Below are positions 1-7,507 of a stretch of 37,444 nucleotides of DNA, one piece after another. The notes beneath the pieces were generated by a model that was not told where the DNA came from, made no database searches, and worked only from the letters and a program-made list of their open reading frames with translations. This DNA comes from Pseudobdellovibrionaceae bacterium (lineage in GTDB: Bacteria; Bdellovibrionota; Bdellovibrionia; Bdellovibrionales; JAMPXM01): the NCBI GenBank assembly GCA_947462815.1, contig CANHQR010000035.1:1-37444 (forward strand). Direction: 5' to 3'. The translations under genes were made by a program, and so were the position numbers. How positions within the stretch are numbered: position 1 is the stretch's first letter; every line of letters begins with the position of its first letter.

Positions 1-339
1 GAGGATCCCTTCTACCGAGCCAAGAGCTTTGAAGCTGAACTCAAAGAAGCACCGAATCACTATGAGTTTCGAGCCAAAGTTCCCGCTCATGAAAAAGAGA
101 GCGTCCAAGTGCGAGTTCAAGATGGCCAGCTGAGCATCTCGGCCACTCGACGATTTGATCAACGGGTCCAAAACGAGGATGGGTCGAAACTCAGCAATTC
201 AGCTTTTGAAAATTGGCGGCAGGATTTCGAGCTTCCCCACCCCATCGTACGCAATCACGTGAGCAAAAAGATCGACGAGAATGGGGAGATCACGGTGCTG
301 ATTCCTAAGAAGAATATGAAAAAGAATAGCCCGGCGTGA
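1..339 (+). CDS. Hsp20/alpha-crystallin-like protein, C-terminal part (cut by window edge)
   Basis: The frame is open from base 1 to a TGA at 337-339, giving 112 residues with no stop upstream, so the gene begins outside the window. The visible part reads like the second half of a small heat-shock protein. An F-x-A-K-V-P-x-H stretch leads into alternating hydrophobic beta strands (VQVRVQDGQLSISATRR), then a late strand pair with FELPHPI and ITVLIPKK. That matches the alpha-crystallin strand pattern in which small heat-shock proteins hold unfolding clients. The usual G-x-L motif of the family is replaced by DGQLSISA, and the tail is lysine-rich. No I-x-I/V tail motif is clear except possibly V-L-I. 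The family call is moderate; a diverged Hsp20-like domain in another protein is possible. Confidence 0.55.
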   Translation, partial: EDPFYRAKSFEAELKEAPNHYEFRAKVPAHEKESVQVRVQDGQLSISATRRFDQRVQNEDGSKLSNSAFENWRQDFELPHPIVRNHVSKKIDENGEITVLIPKKNMKKNSPA

Positions 340-413
340 GGCACCGATTTGAAGCATACCATTGTCTGCGGGCTTTCAGTCGGATTCGGCTTCAACTTTC
401 ACCGTAGACTGAA

Positions 414-674
414 TTAGCGGCGAGTGAGAGAGGTCAGTTCGCGCATCATGAAGCGCAAACGGCCTTGCAGGTCCTCGAGCGTTGCCAGATTCATCTGCAA
501 ACGCTGCAAACCATCGACTTCGATGTGCGGATTCTCAGCGAGCTCATGATAGGCGCGTGTCGCGTATTCAGAAAGCTCTTGCGAACGCAAAGACGCCGAA
601 TCCATCACCGCTGAAGCGGCCGAAGCACCTTTCACCGAAGTGATCGTCGGGCTGATCGTGGTGGTGTTCGACAT
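414..674 (-). CDS. Small hypothetical protein, 86 aa
   Basis: The ATG at 674 is preceded on the minus strand by an AAAGGCGG ribosome-binding site about 5 nt upstream, which supports this start. The protein has a Ser/Thr/Ala-rich N-terminal third (MSNTTTISPTITSVKGASAA), then an amphipathic helical part (about residues 28-84) with many Leu, Met and Glu/Arg residues, ending in TSLTRR. There is no signal peptide, no membrane segment and no cysteine. I do not recognise a family. It lies tail to tail with the Hsp20-like gene, 74 bp away. It could be a small structural or regulatory helical protein; the function is unknown. Confidence 0.6.
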   Translation of the reverse strand: MSNTTTISPTITSVKGASAASAVMDSASLRSQELSEYATRAYHELAENPHIEVDGLQRLQMNLATLEDLQGRLRFMMRELTSLTRR

Positions 675-1019
675 GGGTTCCGCCTTTCTCGTTGCGAGCT
701 GACCTGTTCATCGTCCGCCCAGCTTCGCAGTTTCGCCAACTGAAATTACCTTACAAAACTCACTTCGCTTCGCCGCAAAAAAACGTCGTTTTCCTAGCGA
801 AACACTCTTCTTCATGAGCTCCTGGCAAAGTTTCTGGTTCCGATTTGGAACTTTTTTCCTTCTCTGCCCACCTGAATGCAGCTCAGATGATTTCAATTTG
901 AGACCTTGATCCTTTTGCGCAAGTCCAACTCCTGTTGACGCACTCGCGCCGACCTCTCTCCTTACGCGTTCAAAAAACCGGCCAAGCTGTCAAATCCGCG
1001 AACTCGCCCGTGCGCCATC
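675..1019. other. Gene-poor stretch upstream of the 86-aa gene
   Basis: This 345-base stretch lies between the 86-aa gene and the 3' end of the metzincin gene; both are on the minus strand. It is more A+T-rich than its surroundings, especially about 735-870. It should hold the promoter of the 86-aa gene and the 3' end of the metzincin transcript. A 62-codon open frame on the minus strand (708-896) starts with TTG, lacks a ribosome-binding site and has odd composition, so I do not call it. I see no RNA gene or clear terminator. Confidence 0.4.
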
Positions 1020-1670
1020 TCAGTACTCACACTTCATGTTGGAGATGTCGGAAGGTGTCGGTGATCGGCGCAAATAGGCATTGGGAAGACTTTTGGCCAT
1101 CACGCTTCCACCACTGTCCGAATGCGCAAGCCCCAGTACATGCCCTAGCTCATGAAGAACCAAGCTCTGAAGGTCGACTTTGCCAGCCTCGGGCGTGCTG
1201 CCCGTGAAGTATTCGAAATCGCGACCATTGATACGCAAGTCGGCCTCAAAGATCTTCGAACCCGCCCAAAACACGGTGGTGCGCGCTTGCTCGTTGCTCC
1301 GATCCAACTCCCAATTGTTCATGAAATAGATGACGTTCGAACCGTCCTGGCCAGGGGAAGTGCGATTCGACCAGCCGCCGAGCCGCAAGACCTCACGTCC
1401 CAGGGATTGATTCCAATCACGGATCGCCGCCTGAATGGGACCCTGAAAATGGGAAGGTACCGAGCTATCTAAATAGAGAGTCACGGGGACGTCGATCTTC
1501 CACGAGACTCTCTGCTGTTCGGCACTCATGACGAAGTTGCAGGGTTCTTGCGGCGTAAGTTGCGGCGCACAGGCTTGCAAAGCCATCGCGACTACGAGCG
1601 TACCCATCATCGCCAACCAGGGCTTTCTCGAAAACCCTCGTACGAGTTTGCGCCACTTTAATCCCAACAC
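1020..1670 (-). CDS. Small matrixin-like zinc metalloprotease, predicted lipoprotein
   Basis: A 216-residue secreted metzincin. The GTG start at 1670 is chosen because GAGGAG lies 9 nt upstream. A basic N-terminus and a hydrophobic segment (about 18-33) end in L-Q-A-C34, a lipobox-like site, so the protein is probably lipid-anchored in the envelope. The zinc site is H173-E-L-G-H177-V-L-G-L-A-H183 with E174 as the catalytic base. The Met-turn is at S189-V-M191, only eight residues after the third histidine, as in compact matrixins. The segment before it (residues about 58-160) fits a matrixin-like N-terminal subdomain. Two further cysteines (C44, C214) could form a disulfide. No propeptide cysteine switch is visible. 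The substrate is unknown. A second, much larger metzincin lies at 3847-7494. Confidence 0.88.
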   Translation of the reverse strand: MLGLKWRKLVRGFSRKPWLAMMGTLVVAMALQACAPQLTPQEPCNFVMSAEQQRVSWKIDVPVTLYLDSSVPSHFQGPIQAAIRDWNQSLGREVLRLGGWSNRTSPGQDGSNVIYFMNNWELDRSNEQARTTVFWAGSKIFEADLRINGRDFEYFTGSTPEAGKVDLQSLVLHELGHVLGLAHSDSGGSVMAKSLPNAYLRRSPTPSDISNMKCEY

Positions 1671-1947
1671 CTAAACTCACTCCTCGGACCCCTCGGGCAT
1701 CCGGCTGTCTGTTCTCCCTTCTGTCAGGCAAAGCCAGTTCCCAGCCTTGCCAGTTTGATAGCGCAGACCCTAAACACCTGAATCAACGCTGTTTTTTGGA
1801 TCACCTGAGGCTTTTTCAAAGGCCAGGGACCAATCGCGGCAGCGACCTTCCAGGGCGCTCAAATTGAGACGTTTCAGCTCGAGACAGGCTTAAGTGATCG
1901 AAAATACGGCCCTATCCAAAGGTGTCTAGAGAACAAACAGTGCCGAC

Positions 1948-1979
1948 CCGACACGGGCTCCAAAAGAAAGCCGTGTTGG
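1948..1979. repeat. Strong inverted repeat (hairpin) in the gene-free stretch
   Basis: The left arm, 1948-1959 (CCGACACGGGCT), and right arm, 1969-1979 (AGCCGTGTTGG), pair over about 11 bp with one bulged G and one G-T wobble around a 9-nt A-rich loop. No T-run follows on either strand, so it is not a classical intrinsic terminator. It may be part of a structured RNA or a protein-binding palindrome. Confidence 0.4.
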
Positions 1980-2488
1980 CCTCGTAAAAGTGACAGGCTT
2001 GTCTGGTGTCAGGACAGGTCTTGGTGCCAGATCATCTCTGGGGCTGGCCCAAGAGGAAGAATAAGCATCGATTATACTTCGACAGTAACGCATCGCGCAT
2101 GTCGAGAGTGCCGCACTCAGCTCGAAATGGCCCCACAAATACCCTGCCCCGCTGTCAATTTCACGGTGCAAAAAGTCCCCGCAAGACGTTGGCACAGGCC
2201 ATGCTCTACTCCTTAGACAACTCGCTTCGGCGAGGTTGACTGGAATCTCGGAGCGCAAGCTCCTCTGAATTTCCTAGGAGAAATCAGAGTTCGGGATGAA
2301 CGGCACAAAGGCGCCGACAGCAACCAGAGCACCGAAACCGAGTGAACGCCAGCTCTCCCGCGATCGCGGATTCCAAAAGAGCTGCAACCAACTCCCCGCG
2401 CTGAAAGGCGCCACCTCAAACGGACCGGGTCGCAAGACCCGGCTCCTGTCCGTCTGCTTTTCCATAAGAATTTCTTAGGTCAGCTCCA

Positions 2489-2510
2489 GGCCGTCTGTTG
2501 GCCGTCTGTT
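2489..2510. repeat. 11-bp tandem duplication
   Basis: GGCCGTCTGTT occurs twice head to tail (2489-2499 and 2500-2510), and a third partial copy begins at 2511 (GGCC). It lies in the gene-free stretch, 12 bp before a second tandem duplication. Confidence 0.85.
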
Positions 2511-2521
2511 GGCCGCCTTTT

Positions 2522-2559
2522 GGCCAAGATGGGGCCAGATGGCCAAGATGGGGCCAGAT
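2522..2559. repeat. 19-bp perfect tandem duplication
   Basis: A 19-bp unit beginning GGCCAAGATG and ending GGGCCAGAT is present twice with no mismatch, at 2522-2540 and 2541-2559. Each unit itself contains two related GGCCA-GAT pieces. Perfect identity suggests recent slippage. No gene reads through it convincingly. Confidence 0.88.
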
Positions 2560-2741
2560 CCTGCTGAGGCTAAAATGCTGCATTGACCGAGTGGGCCAGT
2601 TGATTGGGCTGAACCCAAAGGTATTCCCAAAGCCCCAGACAGGCAGGCTCCCACTCAAATCCATCGCAAGTGGCTGAGGCGAACAAAATCATTCGCGATT
2701 CTGGCCTTTCGCGCACAATCAACGGGCCCAGCTTCCTTCGT

Positions 2742-3581
2742 TTAAGCTTTGGTCACCGCGCGGCCCATCCGGTAGCCCACGCCCCGCACGGTTTCGATGA
2801 GCTCGCCCGGCGCCCCCAGCTTTTTACGAAGCGAGGCCATATGAACGTCGATGGTGCGATCCGTGACATGCGCTCCCTCTAGGGCTCGATCGCGCAGTTG
2901 CTCACGCGTCAAAACGTCTTCGCTCTGACGGAGAAGCTCAAGGAGAATCTTGTATTCAGTCAGCGTCAGGTGCAGCTCCTGGTCGCCAACAAAGGCGCGA
3001 TAGCTTCGCAGCTCGACACGAATCGGACCCTGGCGAAGTTCGCCAACTTCCCCGGGTGAAGCCTCAGTCGTCGGCTCATGCTTTGGCAATACGTTTTGCC
3101 GAGCCATAGAACGACGGACCACCGCGTGAATGCGCGCACCCAGCTCACGCGCCTGAAAGGGTTTGGTGACATAGTCGTCCGCACCAAGATCCAGCGCGAA
3201 AACCTTCTCTTCCTCGCCGGTCAGGGCTGTCACCATGATGATCGGCAAATTCTGGAATCTCTCCTCGGCGCGAATCAGCTTAATCACTTCGGTGCCACTC
3301 AAGCCGGGCATCATTTGGTCAACGAGTAGCGCTTGCGGAGTGTGGGCATCAAGTTGATGGATGATCGCATTGCCCGAGGAAAGAGTTTCGACCGCAAAGC
3401 CTTGGGCCTCGAGGAGCTCCTTCAAAATTCGACGGATCTCGAGTTCATCTTCAACCACCAAGACTTTGATCTTCTGCTGGGACAAGTTCGACTCCTGAGA
3501 CGCCTTGGTGAGACTGCTTCTGACCGCCCTAATTAATGAGCGATCTGTGGACTGATTTTCTACCCCTGTTATGGTCGCCAT
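2742..3581 (-). CDS. Orphan OmpR/PhoB-type response regulator
   Basis: A DNA-binding two-component regulator of 279 residues. The receiver domain spans about 37-155, with the acidic pair E44/D45, phospho-acceptor D88 in LLVDQMMPG, T118 and K140 in VTKPF. A linker (about 156-184) leads to a winged-helix effector domain (about 185-274) with the family signature LTLTEYKILLELL, then R-T-I-D-V-H-M-A-S-L-R-K-K-L and V-R-G-V-G-Y. The frame is open further upstream to 3761, but that part crosses the G run and looks untranslated. The ATG at 3581 is the best start, although its ribosome-binding site is weak. About 30 residues precede the receiver domain, more than usual. No kinase gene is adjacent. It is divergent from the protease/lipoprotein operon, so control of that operon is an attractive inference. 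Confidence 0.9.
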   Translation of the reverse strand: MATITGVENQSTDRSLIRAVRSSLTKASQESNLSQQKIKVLVVEDELEIRRILKELLEAQGFAVETLSSGNAIIHQLDAHTPQALLVDQMMPGLSGTEVIKLIRAEERFQNLPIIMVTALTGEEEKVFALDLGADDYVTKPFQARELGARIHAVVRRSMARQNVLPKHEPTTEASPGEVGELRQGPIRVELRSYRAFVGDQELHLTLTEYKILLELLRQSEDVLTREQLRDRALEGAHVTDRTIDVHMASLRKKLGAPGELIETVRGVGYRMGRAVTKA

Positions 3582-3846
3582 AAACACTCTGCATTCTGCG
3601 CAATATCTGCCCCAAGTCGCAGTCATCCGGCGGGCGGGGGGGGGGGCGCAAAATTGTCTCAGCTCAAGCCGCAAACCGCGCAATTTTGAACAGTGACTTC
3701 GGACATTTGCCCCCGGTTTTCCAAAAATTTCAATTATTCTCGATGTCCAACTTCTAGACACGCCGCGCTAGCAAGAGGCCCGGCAATTGAACCCTGGACC
3801 CATAAGCCCGAGGGGCGCTCATGCCTTTTGGGGTCCGGGAGGACTG
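3582..3846. promoter_or_regulatory. Divergent regulatory region between the response regulator and the lipoprotein operon
   Basis: These 265 bases must hold promoters for the minus-strand regulator and the plus-strand operon. They contain a G11 run (3636-3646), an A/T-rich patch (about 3719-3739, with TTCCAAAAATTTCAATTATT) and an inverted pair GGACAT (3701-3706) / ATGTCC (3743-3748) flanking that patch. I cannot assign convincing -35/-10 boxes. The operon start at 3847 has GGGAGG 6 nt upstream. A regulator-binding role for the inverted pair is only a guess. Confidence 0.5.
3636..3646. repeat. Homopolymeric run of 11 G
   Basis: Eleven consecutive G (C on the minus strand) lie 55 bp upstream of the response-regulator start and 200 bp upstream of the operon start. 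Runs of this length are prone to slipped-strand length change in replication and to sequencing error. Position in a promoter region is the classic arrangement for transcriptional phase variation, but nothing here proves that use. Confidence 0.95.
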
Positions 3847-6800
3847 ATGCCGACGAACACTTCTCTTCGACGCTGGAATTCACGTCTGCAGATCATGCGA
3901 ACCGGCCTGGCGGCCGGATTAGTGGCCGCGGCGGCTGTCGTGGCAGGTCTAACGCAAAGTGGATGTACGATTCGCACTCCGTCGACGGAGACCCCAGTCC
4001 CCAACGACACGGGCGTCGAAAAATCCTTCTTTGTGAATGAGGTCACGGCGGCCAATGGTCAAAAGGCACAGGCGCCGAAGACCTTTCTCTGCGGCTGGGC
4101 GCCGATCACCGAATCGGGCGCGATCGCATCCTCCATGCTCACGCACGCCGTGCACATGGCCGGTCATTGCAACATGGAGTTTGAGGTCACCGAGCAGTAC
4201 TTGATTGGTCGACTGGTCAACCCCTCCTTCCCTCAGGATCGCACCCGCTGGAAGCAGGCGCTGCTGATTCCGATTCGTCAGCATTATTATTACGAGCGCT
4301 CACGCGACAGTTATGGCCGCGAAACCAACGCTTTCGTTGAGAACTCGCAGCGCTCTCACTGGTCGGCACGTCCCCAAATGCAATTGGATCTGAGTGGCGT
4401 ACGTATCCAGGATTGGGATCTTGCGATGTTCTATAACTCACGCGACGCGGTGATCACTTCGGTCACGGATATCGAGTGGGATCGCGAGAACAACTTCTTG
4501 GGCTTCACGGCGGTCGCACAGAACCCACATTGGGGCTCGACCGTTCAAGCACGCTTGCGATTCAATTTCCGCGCGTTCCAACATAACCCTCGCTTTGAGA
4601 AGACGCCTTGGACTCCAGCGAATGCGCGGCATCTGAATGCTCTGCATGTCATCGGTGAAAAAGTGGAAGGCCTGACCCAGGTTTGGTCGGCCGCGAAGTG
4701 GGATCTTTCGAAGACGCATGACGTTTATACTTATGGCTTTCCCGAAGATCTGTTGCCCATGGCGGAAGAGGTCGTGGCCTCATGGAATGAAGCCTTGGCC
4801 AAGATCGGCAAGCCCAAGGCATTTCGTCTCAATCGCGAACGCGTTCGCTATCCATTTGATTTGCGTAAACCCATGATGGTGTGGGTCGACGATCCGCAGA
4901 TCTCCGCGCACTCACCCCTCGGCGTCGGCATGGCTCAAGCTGATGTTCGCAATGGTGAAATTCTTTGGGGCCAAATCACCATGTACGGCGGCATGCTCGA
5001 GCGCTACATCAAATCGCATTTGACGCCGTTGGCGGGTGGACACTCGGGACCCACGTCGCGGTCTGCAGGTCTTCGCGCGAGCTCACGCCCCTCGATCTTC
5101 CCAACTTACTTTAATCCCACGCGCGCCTTCGAAGCTCCTGCGGGCACAGGACCGGTCGCGATGAATGGTCAGCTGCAAGTGGCTCAAGAGAGTCTGAATA
5201 CCTTGACGGCTCGACTCGCTGAGCGCGTCCAAGCGACGGGTGCTCAAGAGCAAGAGCGCCAGCGCCAAGAGCAAGCCCGACTTCGAGCCCAAGACATTCG
5301 CACGCGTTTGGTCGAATCGCTGACTGAAACAACTCAGGAAATTCAGGCTCGATTGCAACGGGATGATCGACGTACAGATCTCATGAATCTCTTTGCATTT
5401 CCCGATCGAAGCACAGAAGAGGCCCGACGCGCGGCCTTTGGTCCCGATGCAAGCTCCATCAGCGCGCGCGAGATGCTCCGGCGCTTGAACGCTCACGGTC
5501 ACGAACATGCTCAGGGCGCCTCGGGGCGCGTGGTCCACGACTTGGATCGACGACTGATGGATGTCGGTCCGCAAATTCTTGCGGCGATCGAAACCTCGCA
5601 AGTCGACTATGAGACCGCGATGAAGCGCATCACTCGCGAACTCATCATGCACGAATTCGGTCATATGATTGGACTCGGCCATCAGTTCAAAGAAAACATT
5701 CTTCCTGCCGAGGGCACGGTGCCTGAGAAATACCGCGCTCCGCTTGTGGCCGCAGCTCAGAAGAATTGGACCAATTCCACTTCGGTGATGGGTTACAAAC
5801 ATCCCTTCACAGAAATTGCGGAAGACGGCGGACACGAGCCGGGACCGCAAGACTTACTGGTCCTTCGCTACCTCTATAACGGTGAATATGCGACCTATAA
5901 GCGTGGCGACGAAGACTTCATCTTTCACAAACTTCCGCCGAACGGCGTGATCCCTGCACGACACCCCGAGCGTCAGGACTACGTCACGTCTTACTTCCCG
6001 CAGTGCAATGACTTCGATGCAAGCTTTGCCGCCGACCCGTATTGCAATCGTTTCGATCGCGGCTATAACGCCGAAAGCATCGTGAAGTCCTATTTCGAAG
6101 ACCTCAATGCCAACATGGTATCGAAAATCTACGCCTTCACAGACTCACGAGGCGGAGACACCGAGGGGGCCGAAGGCGCTCTCTGGTGGAGGGCGCTCAC
6201 GACTTTGGGTCGTGTTCGAATCTTCTACGACCATATGCGCTCACGGTACGACGCCCAAATTCGTGAGATCGCGGAGAGCGAATCGGATTTGTACGAGTTC
6301 TCGCGGGCCTGCGACGGTGAGAACATCGGTTCAGCAAAGCTTCGTCGAATCTTGAACGACAATCCCGGACTCGCCGAACTCTGCAAAGTGAATCGACTCG
6401 CCGTCAAAGAGATGATGAACCTTCTCGTGATGCCGGGGCCGGATCGTTCGCGAATGAATTGGGATGACGCTGTCGCTCCGGCAGCCATGACCGGCGGCGA
6501 TGCGGATATGGATTACTCGCGCGCCTTCGGAACGCACTCTGCGCTCTCCGTCCTGCCCCTGAAACTGAGCGCGATCAACGCTCTCACCACGCCTTACCCC
6601 TATGCGATGTTGGGTGGCTGGATGTTCCCGATTCCGCGCTACACTGGTCAGGATGGTTTGTTCTCTTACTCCAGCCTTTACCCGATCGAATTCACCGAAG
6701 CCTTGGCCGTCGCGACAGAGAAGAACCTCAAGTTTGTGGCTCCGGGCTCGCGAGAACAGGCAACCATGGGACTTCCCATCGTGTCGATGGGGTACTTTAT

Positions 6801-7494
6801 CGATTCACAGCGACTCTCGAACGACTCGACACGCTTCCCACGCGACTTCATCGAGAACATTCGCTCGCAAACTGAATTCCGCCTATCCCTGCAGGCCATC
6901 ATCCTGCACGTGAAGACCCGGGAAGACAAAACTCAGGTGACGCACTTCGAAGCCGAGCTCTATGATCCACGTACGGACAAGACGACGAGAGTCCCTGAGG
7001 CCTTCATGTTGCCAGGCGGCAAGCTCATCGTTCGCCCGCCAAGCCGAAACTTCGTCTATCCGCTCACCAAGCTCACCTTCTTGAGTGACGAAATGGCTTT
7101 CGCTTGGGGATACCGCGTCGAGTACGACGACAAACACGACGATGTTTTGGCCGCGCATAGTGTGAAAGCTTCCCTCGAGAAGCTCCACAATCAGGTCGTG
7201 GATCAGTGTTTACGCGGACCCAATAACAACGGTCTCGCGAGCCACTTCAATGCTCAACAAGACCGCGCCGTCTTCGCTGGCTTCCAGATGATGAGCGGAA
7301 TTGCAGCCGATAAGGAAAAACAGATTCGCTTCTTAGATTCCGTCAAGCGCGCATTCGATGCGTACGAGCAGCGAAATCCAGGTCAGCGAAATGCTTGTGA
7401 GCAAAGCTTACGAGGCGTTGGTCTGATCGTCAGCTCGTCAGCCGTTGTGAATGGTTACTGGTTACCCGAAGTTCTCGACTATTTGGTGAAATAA
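3847..7494 (+). CDS. Large met-zincin-type zinc metalloprotease with lipoprotein-like signal
   Basis: A 1215-residue protein. ATG 3847 is chosen over an in-frame TTG at 3787 because GGGAGG lies 6 nt upstream and a basic N-terminus plus Ala/Val-rich helix then precede QSGC, a lipobox-like site (glutamine at -3 is non-canonical). The region around residues 355-380 (PLGVGMAQADVRNGEILWG) resembles the segment before the active site in bacterial zinc-dependent metalloproteases of the DUF4953/met-zincin type. A Gln/Arg/Glu-rich predicted coiled coil (about 449-508) is inserted before the catalytic core. The zinc site is H602-E-F-G-H606-M-I-G-L-G-H612 with E603, and the Met-turn methionine is M648 in SVMGYKHP. 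About 560 residues follow with no recognised domain. It probably cleaves proteins at the cell surface or in the periplasm. It is first of four coupled genes; the next starts 13 nt after its stop. Confidence 0.85.
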   Translation: MPTNTSLRRWNSRLQIMRTGLAAGLVAAAAVVAGLTQSGCTIRTPSTETPVPNDTGVEKSFFVNEVTAANGQKAQAPKTFLCGWAPITESGAIASSMLTHAVHMAGHCNMEFEVTEQYLIGRLVNPSFPQDRTRWKQALLIPIRQHYYYERSRDSYGRETNAFVENSQRSHWSARPQMQLDLSGVRIQDWDLAMFYNSRDAVITSVTDIEWDRENNFLGFTAVAQNPHWGSTVQARLRFNFRAFQHNPRFEKTPWTPANARHLNALHVIGEKVEGLTQVWSAAKWDLSKTHDVYTYGFPEDLLPMAEEVVASWNEALAKIGKPKAFRLNRERVRYPFDLRKPMMVWVDDPQISAHSPLGVGMAQADVRNGEILWGQITMYGGMLERYIKSHLTPLAGGHSGPTSRSAGLRASSRPSIFPTYFNPTRAFEAPAGTGPVAMNGQLQVAQESLNTLTARLAERVQATGAQEQERQRQEQARLRAQDIRTRLVESLTETTQEIQARLQRDDRRTDLMNLFAFPDRSTEEARRAAFGPDASSISAREMLRRLNAHGHEHAQGASGRVVHDLDRRLMDVGPQILAAIETSQVDYETAMKRITRELIMHEFGHMIGLGHQFKENILPAEGTVPEKYRAPLVAAAQKNWTNSTSVMGYKHPFTEIAEDGGHEPGPQDLLVLRYLYNGEYATYKRGDEDFIFHKLPPNGVIPARHPERQDYVTSYFPQCNDFDASFAADPYCNRFDRGYNAESIVKSYFEDLNANMVSKIYAFTDSRGGDTEGAEGALWWRALTTLGRVRIFYDHMRSRYDAQIREIAESESDLYEFSRACDGENIGSAKLRRILNDNPGLAELCKVNRLAVKEMMNLLVMPGPDRSRMNWDDAVAPAAMTGGDADMDYSRAFGTHSALSVLPLKLSAINALTTPYPYAMLGGWMFPIPRYTGQDGLFSYSSLYPIEFTEALAVATEKNLKFVAPGSREQATMGLPIVSMGYFIDSQRLSNDSTRFPRDFIENIRSQTEFRLSLQAIILHVKTREDKTQVTHFEAELYDPRTDKTTRVPEAFMLPGGKLIVRPPSRNFVYPLTKLTFLSDEMAFAWGYRVEYDDKHDDVLAAHSVKASLEKLHNQVVDQCLRGPNNNGLASHFNAQQDRAVFAGFQMMSGIAADKEKQIRFLDSVKRAFDAYEQRNPGQRNACEQSLRGVGLIVSSSAVVNGYWLPEVLDYLVK

Positions 7495-7507
7495 GCGGAG
7501 GCCTGCG

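Larger units (their letters stand above)
1671..2741. other. 1.07 kb without a convincing gene
   Basis: No frame here has a plausible start, ribosome-binding site and protein-like composition together. The longest frames (1926-2258 minus, 2006-2239 plus, 2416-2664 minus) overlap each other and give proline/arginine/serine-rich translations with no recognisable domain. One short minus frame (2274-2465) encodes a hydrophobic segment but lacks a good ribosome-binding site. The stretch holds a strong hairpin (1948-1979) and two short tandem duplications (2489-2510 and 2522-2559). It could be a decayed gene, an unrecognised structured RNA or spacer; I cannot decide. It must also contain the promoter of the small metzincin gene. 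Confidence 0.45.

Noticed and set aside
708-896. 62-codon basic frame on the minus strand
   Set aside because: TTG start, no ribosome-binding site, no domain and atypical composition.
1926-2258. 110-codon minus frame in the gene-free stretch
   Set aside because: No ribosome-binding site, Arg/Ser/Pro-rich shuffled-looking translation, overlaps competing frames; no family recognised.
2274-2465. 63-codon minus frame with a hydrophobic C-terminus
   Set aside because: Could be a small membrane peptide, but the only purine-rich site is about 18 nt from the ATG and nothing else supports it.
3582-3761. N-terminal extension of the response regulator
   Set aside because: The open frame crosses the G11 run and gives Arg/Pro-rich sequence unlike any receiver-domain extension; the start at 3581 is more sensible.
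3787-3846. TTG start 60 nt upstream of the met-zincin gene
   Set aside because: It would place 20 extra residues before the signal peptide; ATG 3847 has a strong GGGAGG site.
5083-5850. 255-codon minus frame inside the met-zincin gene
   Set aside because: It is a shadow of the plus-strand gene, whose zinc site and lipoprotein-like signal are clear; the shadow has no domain.
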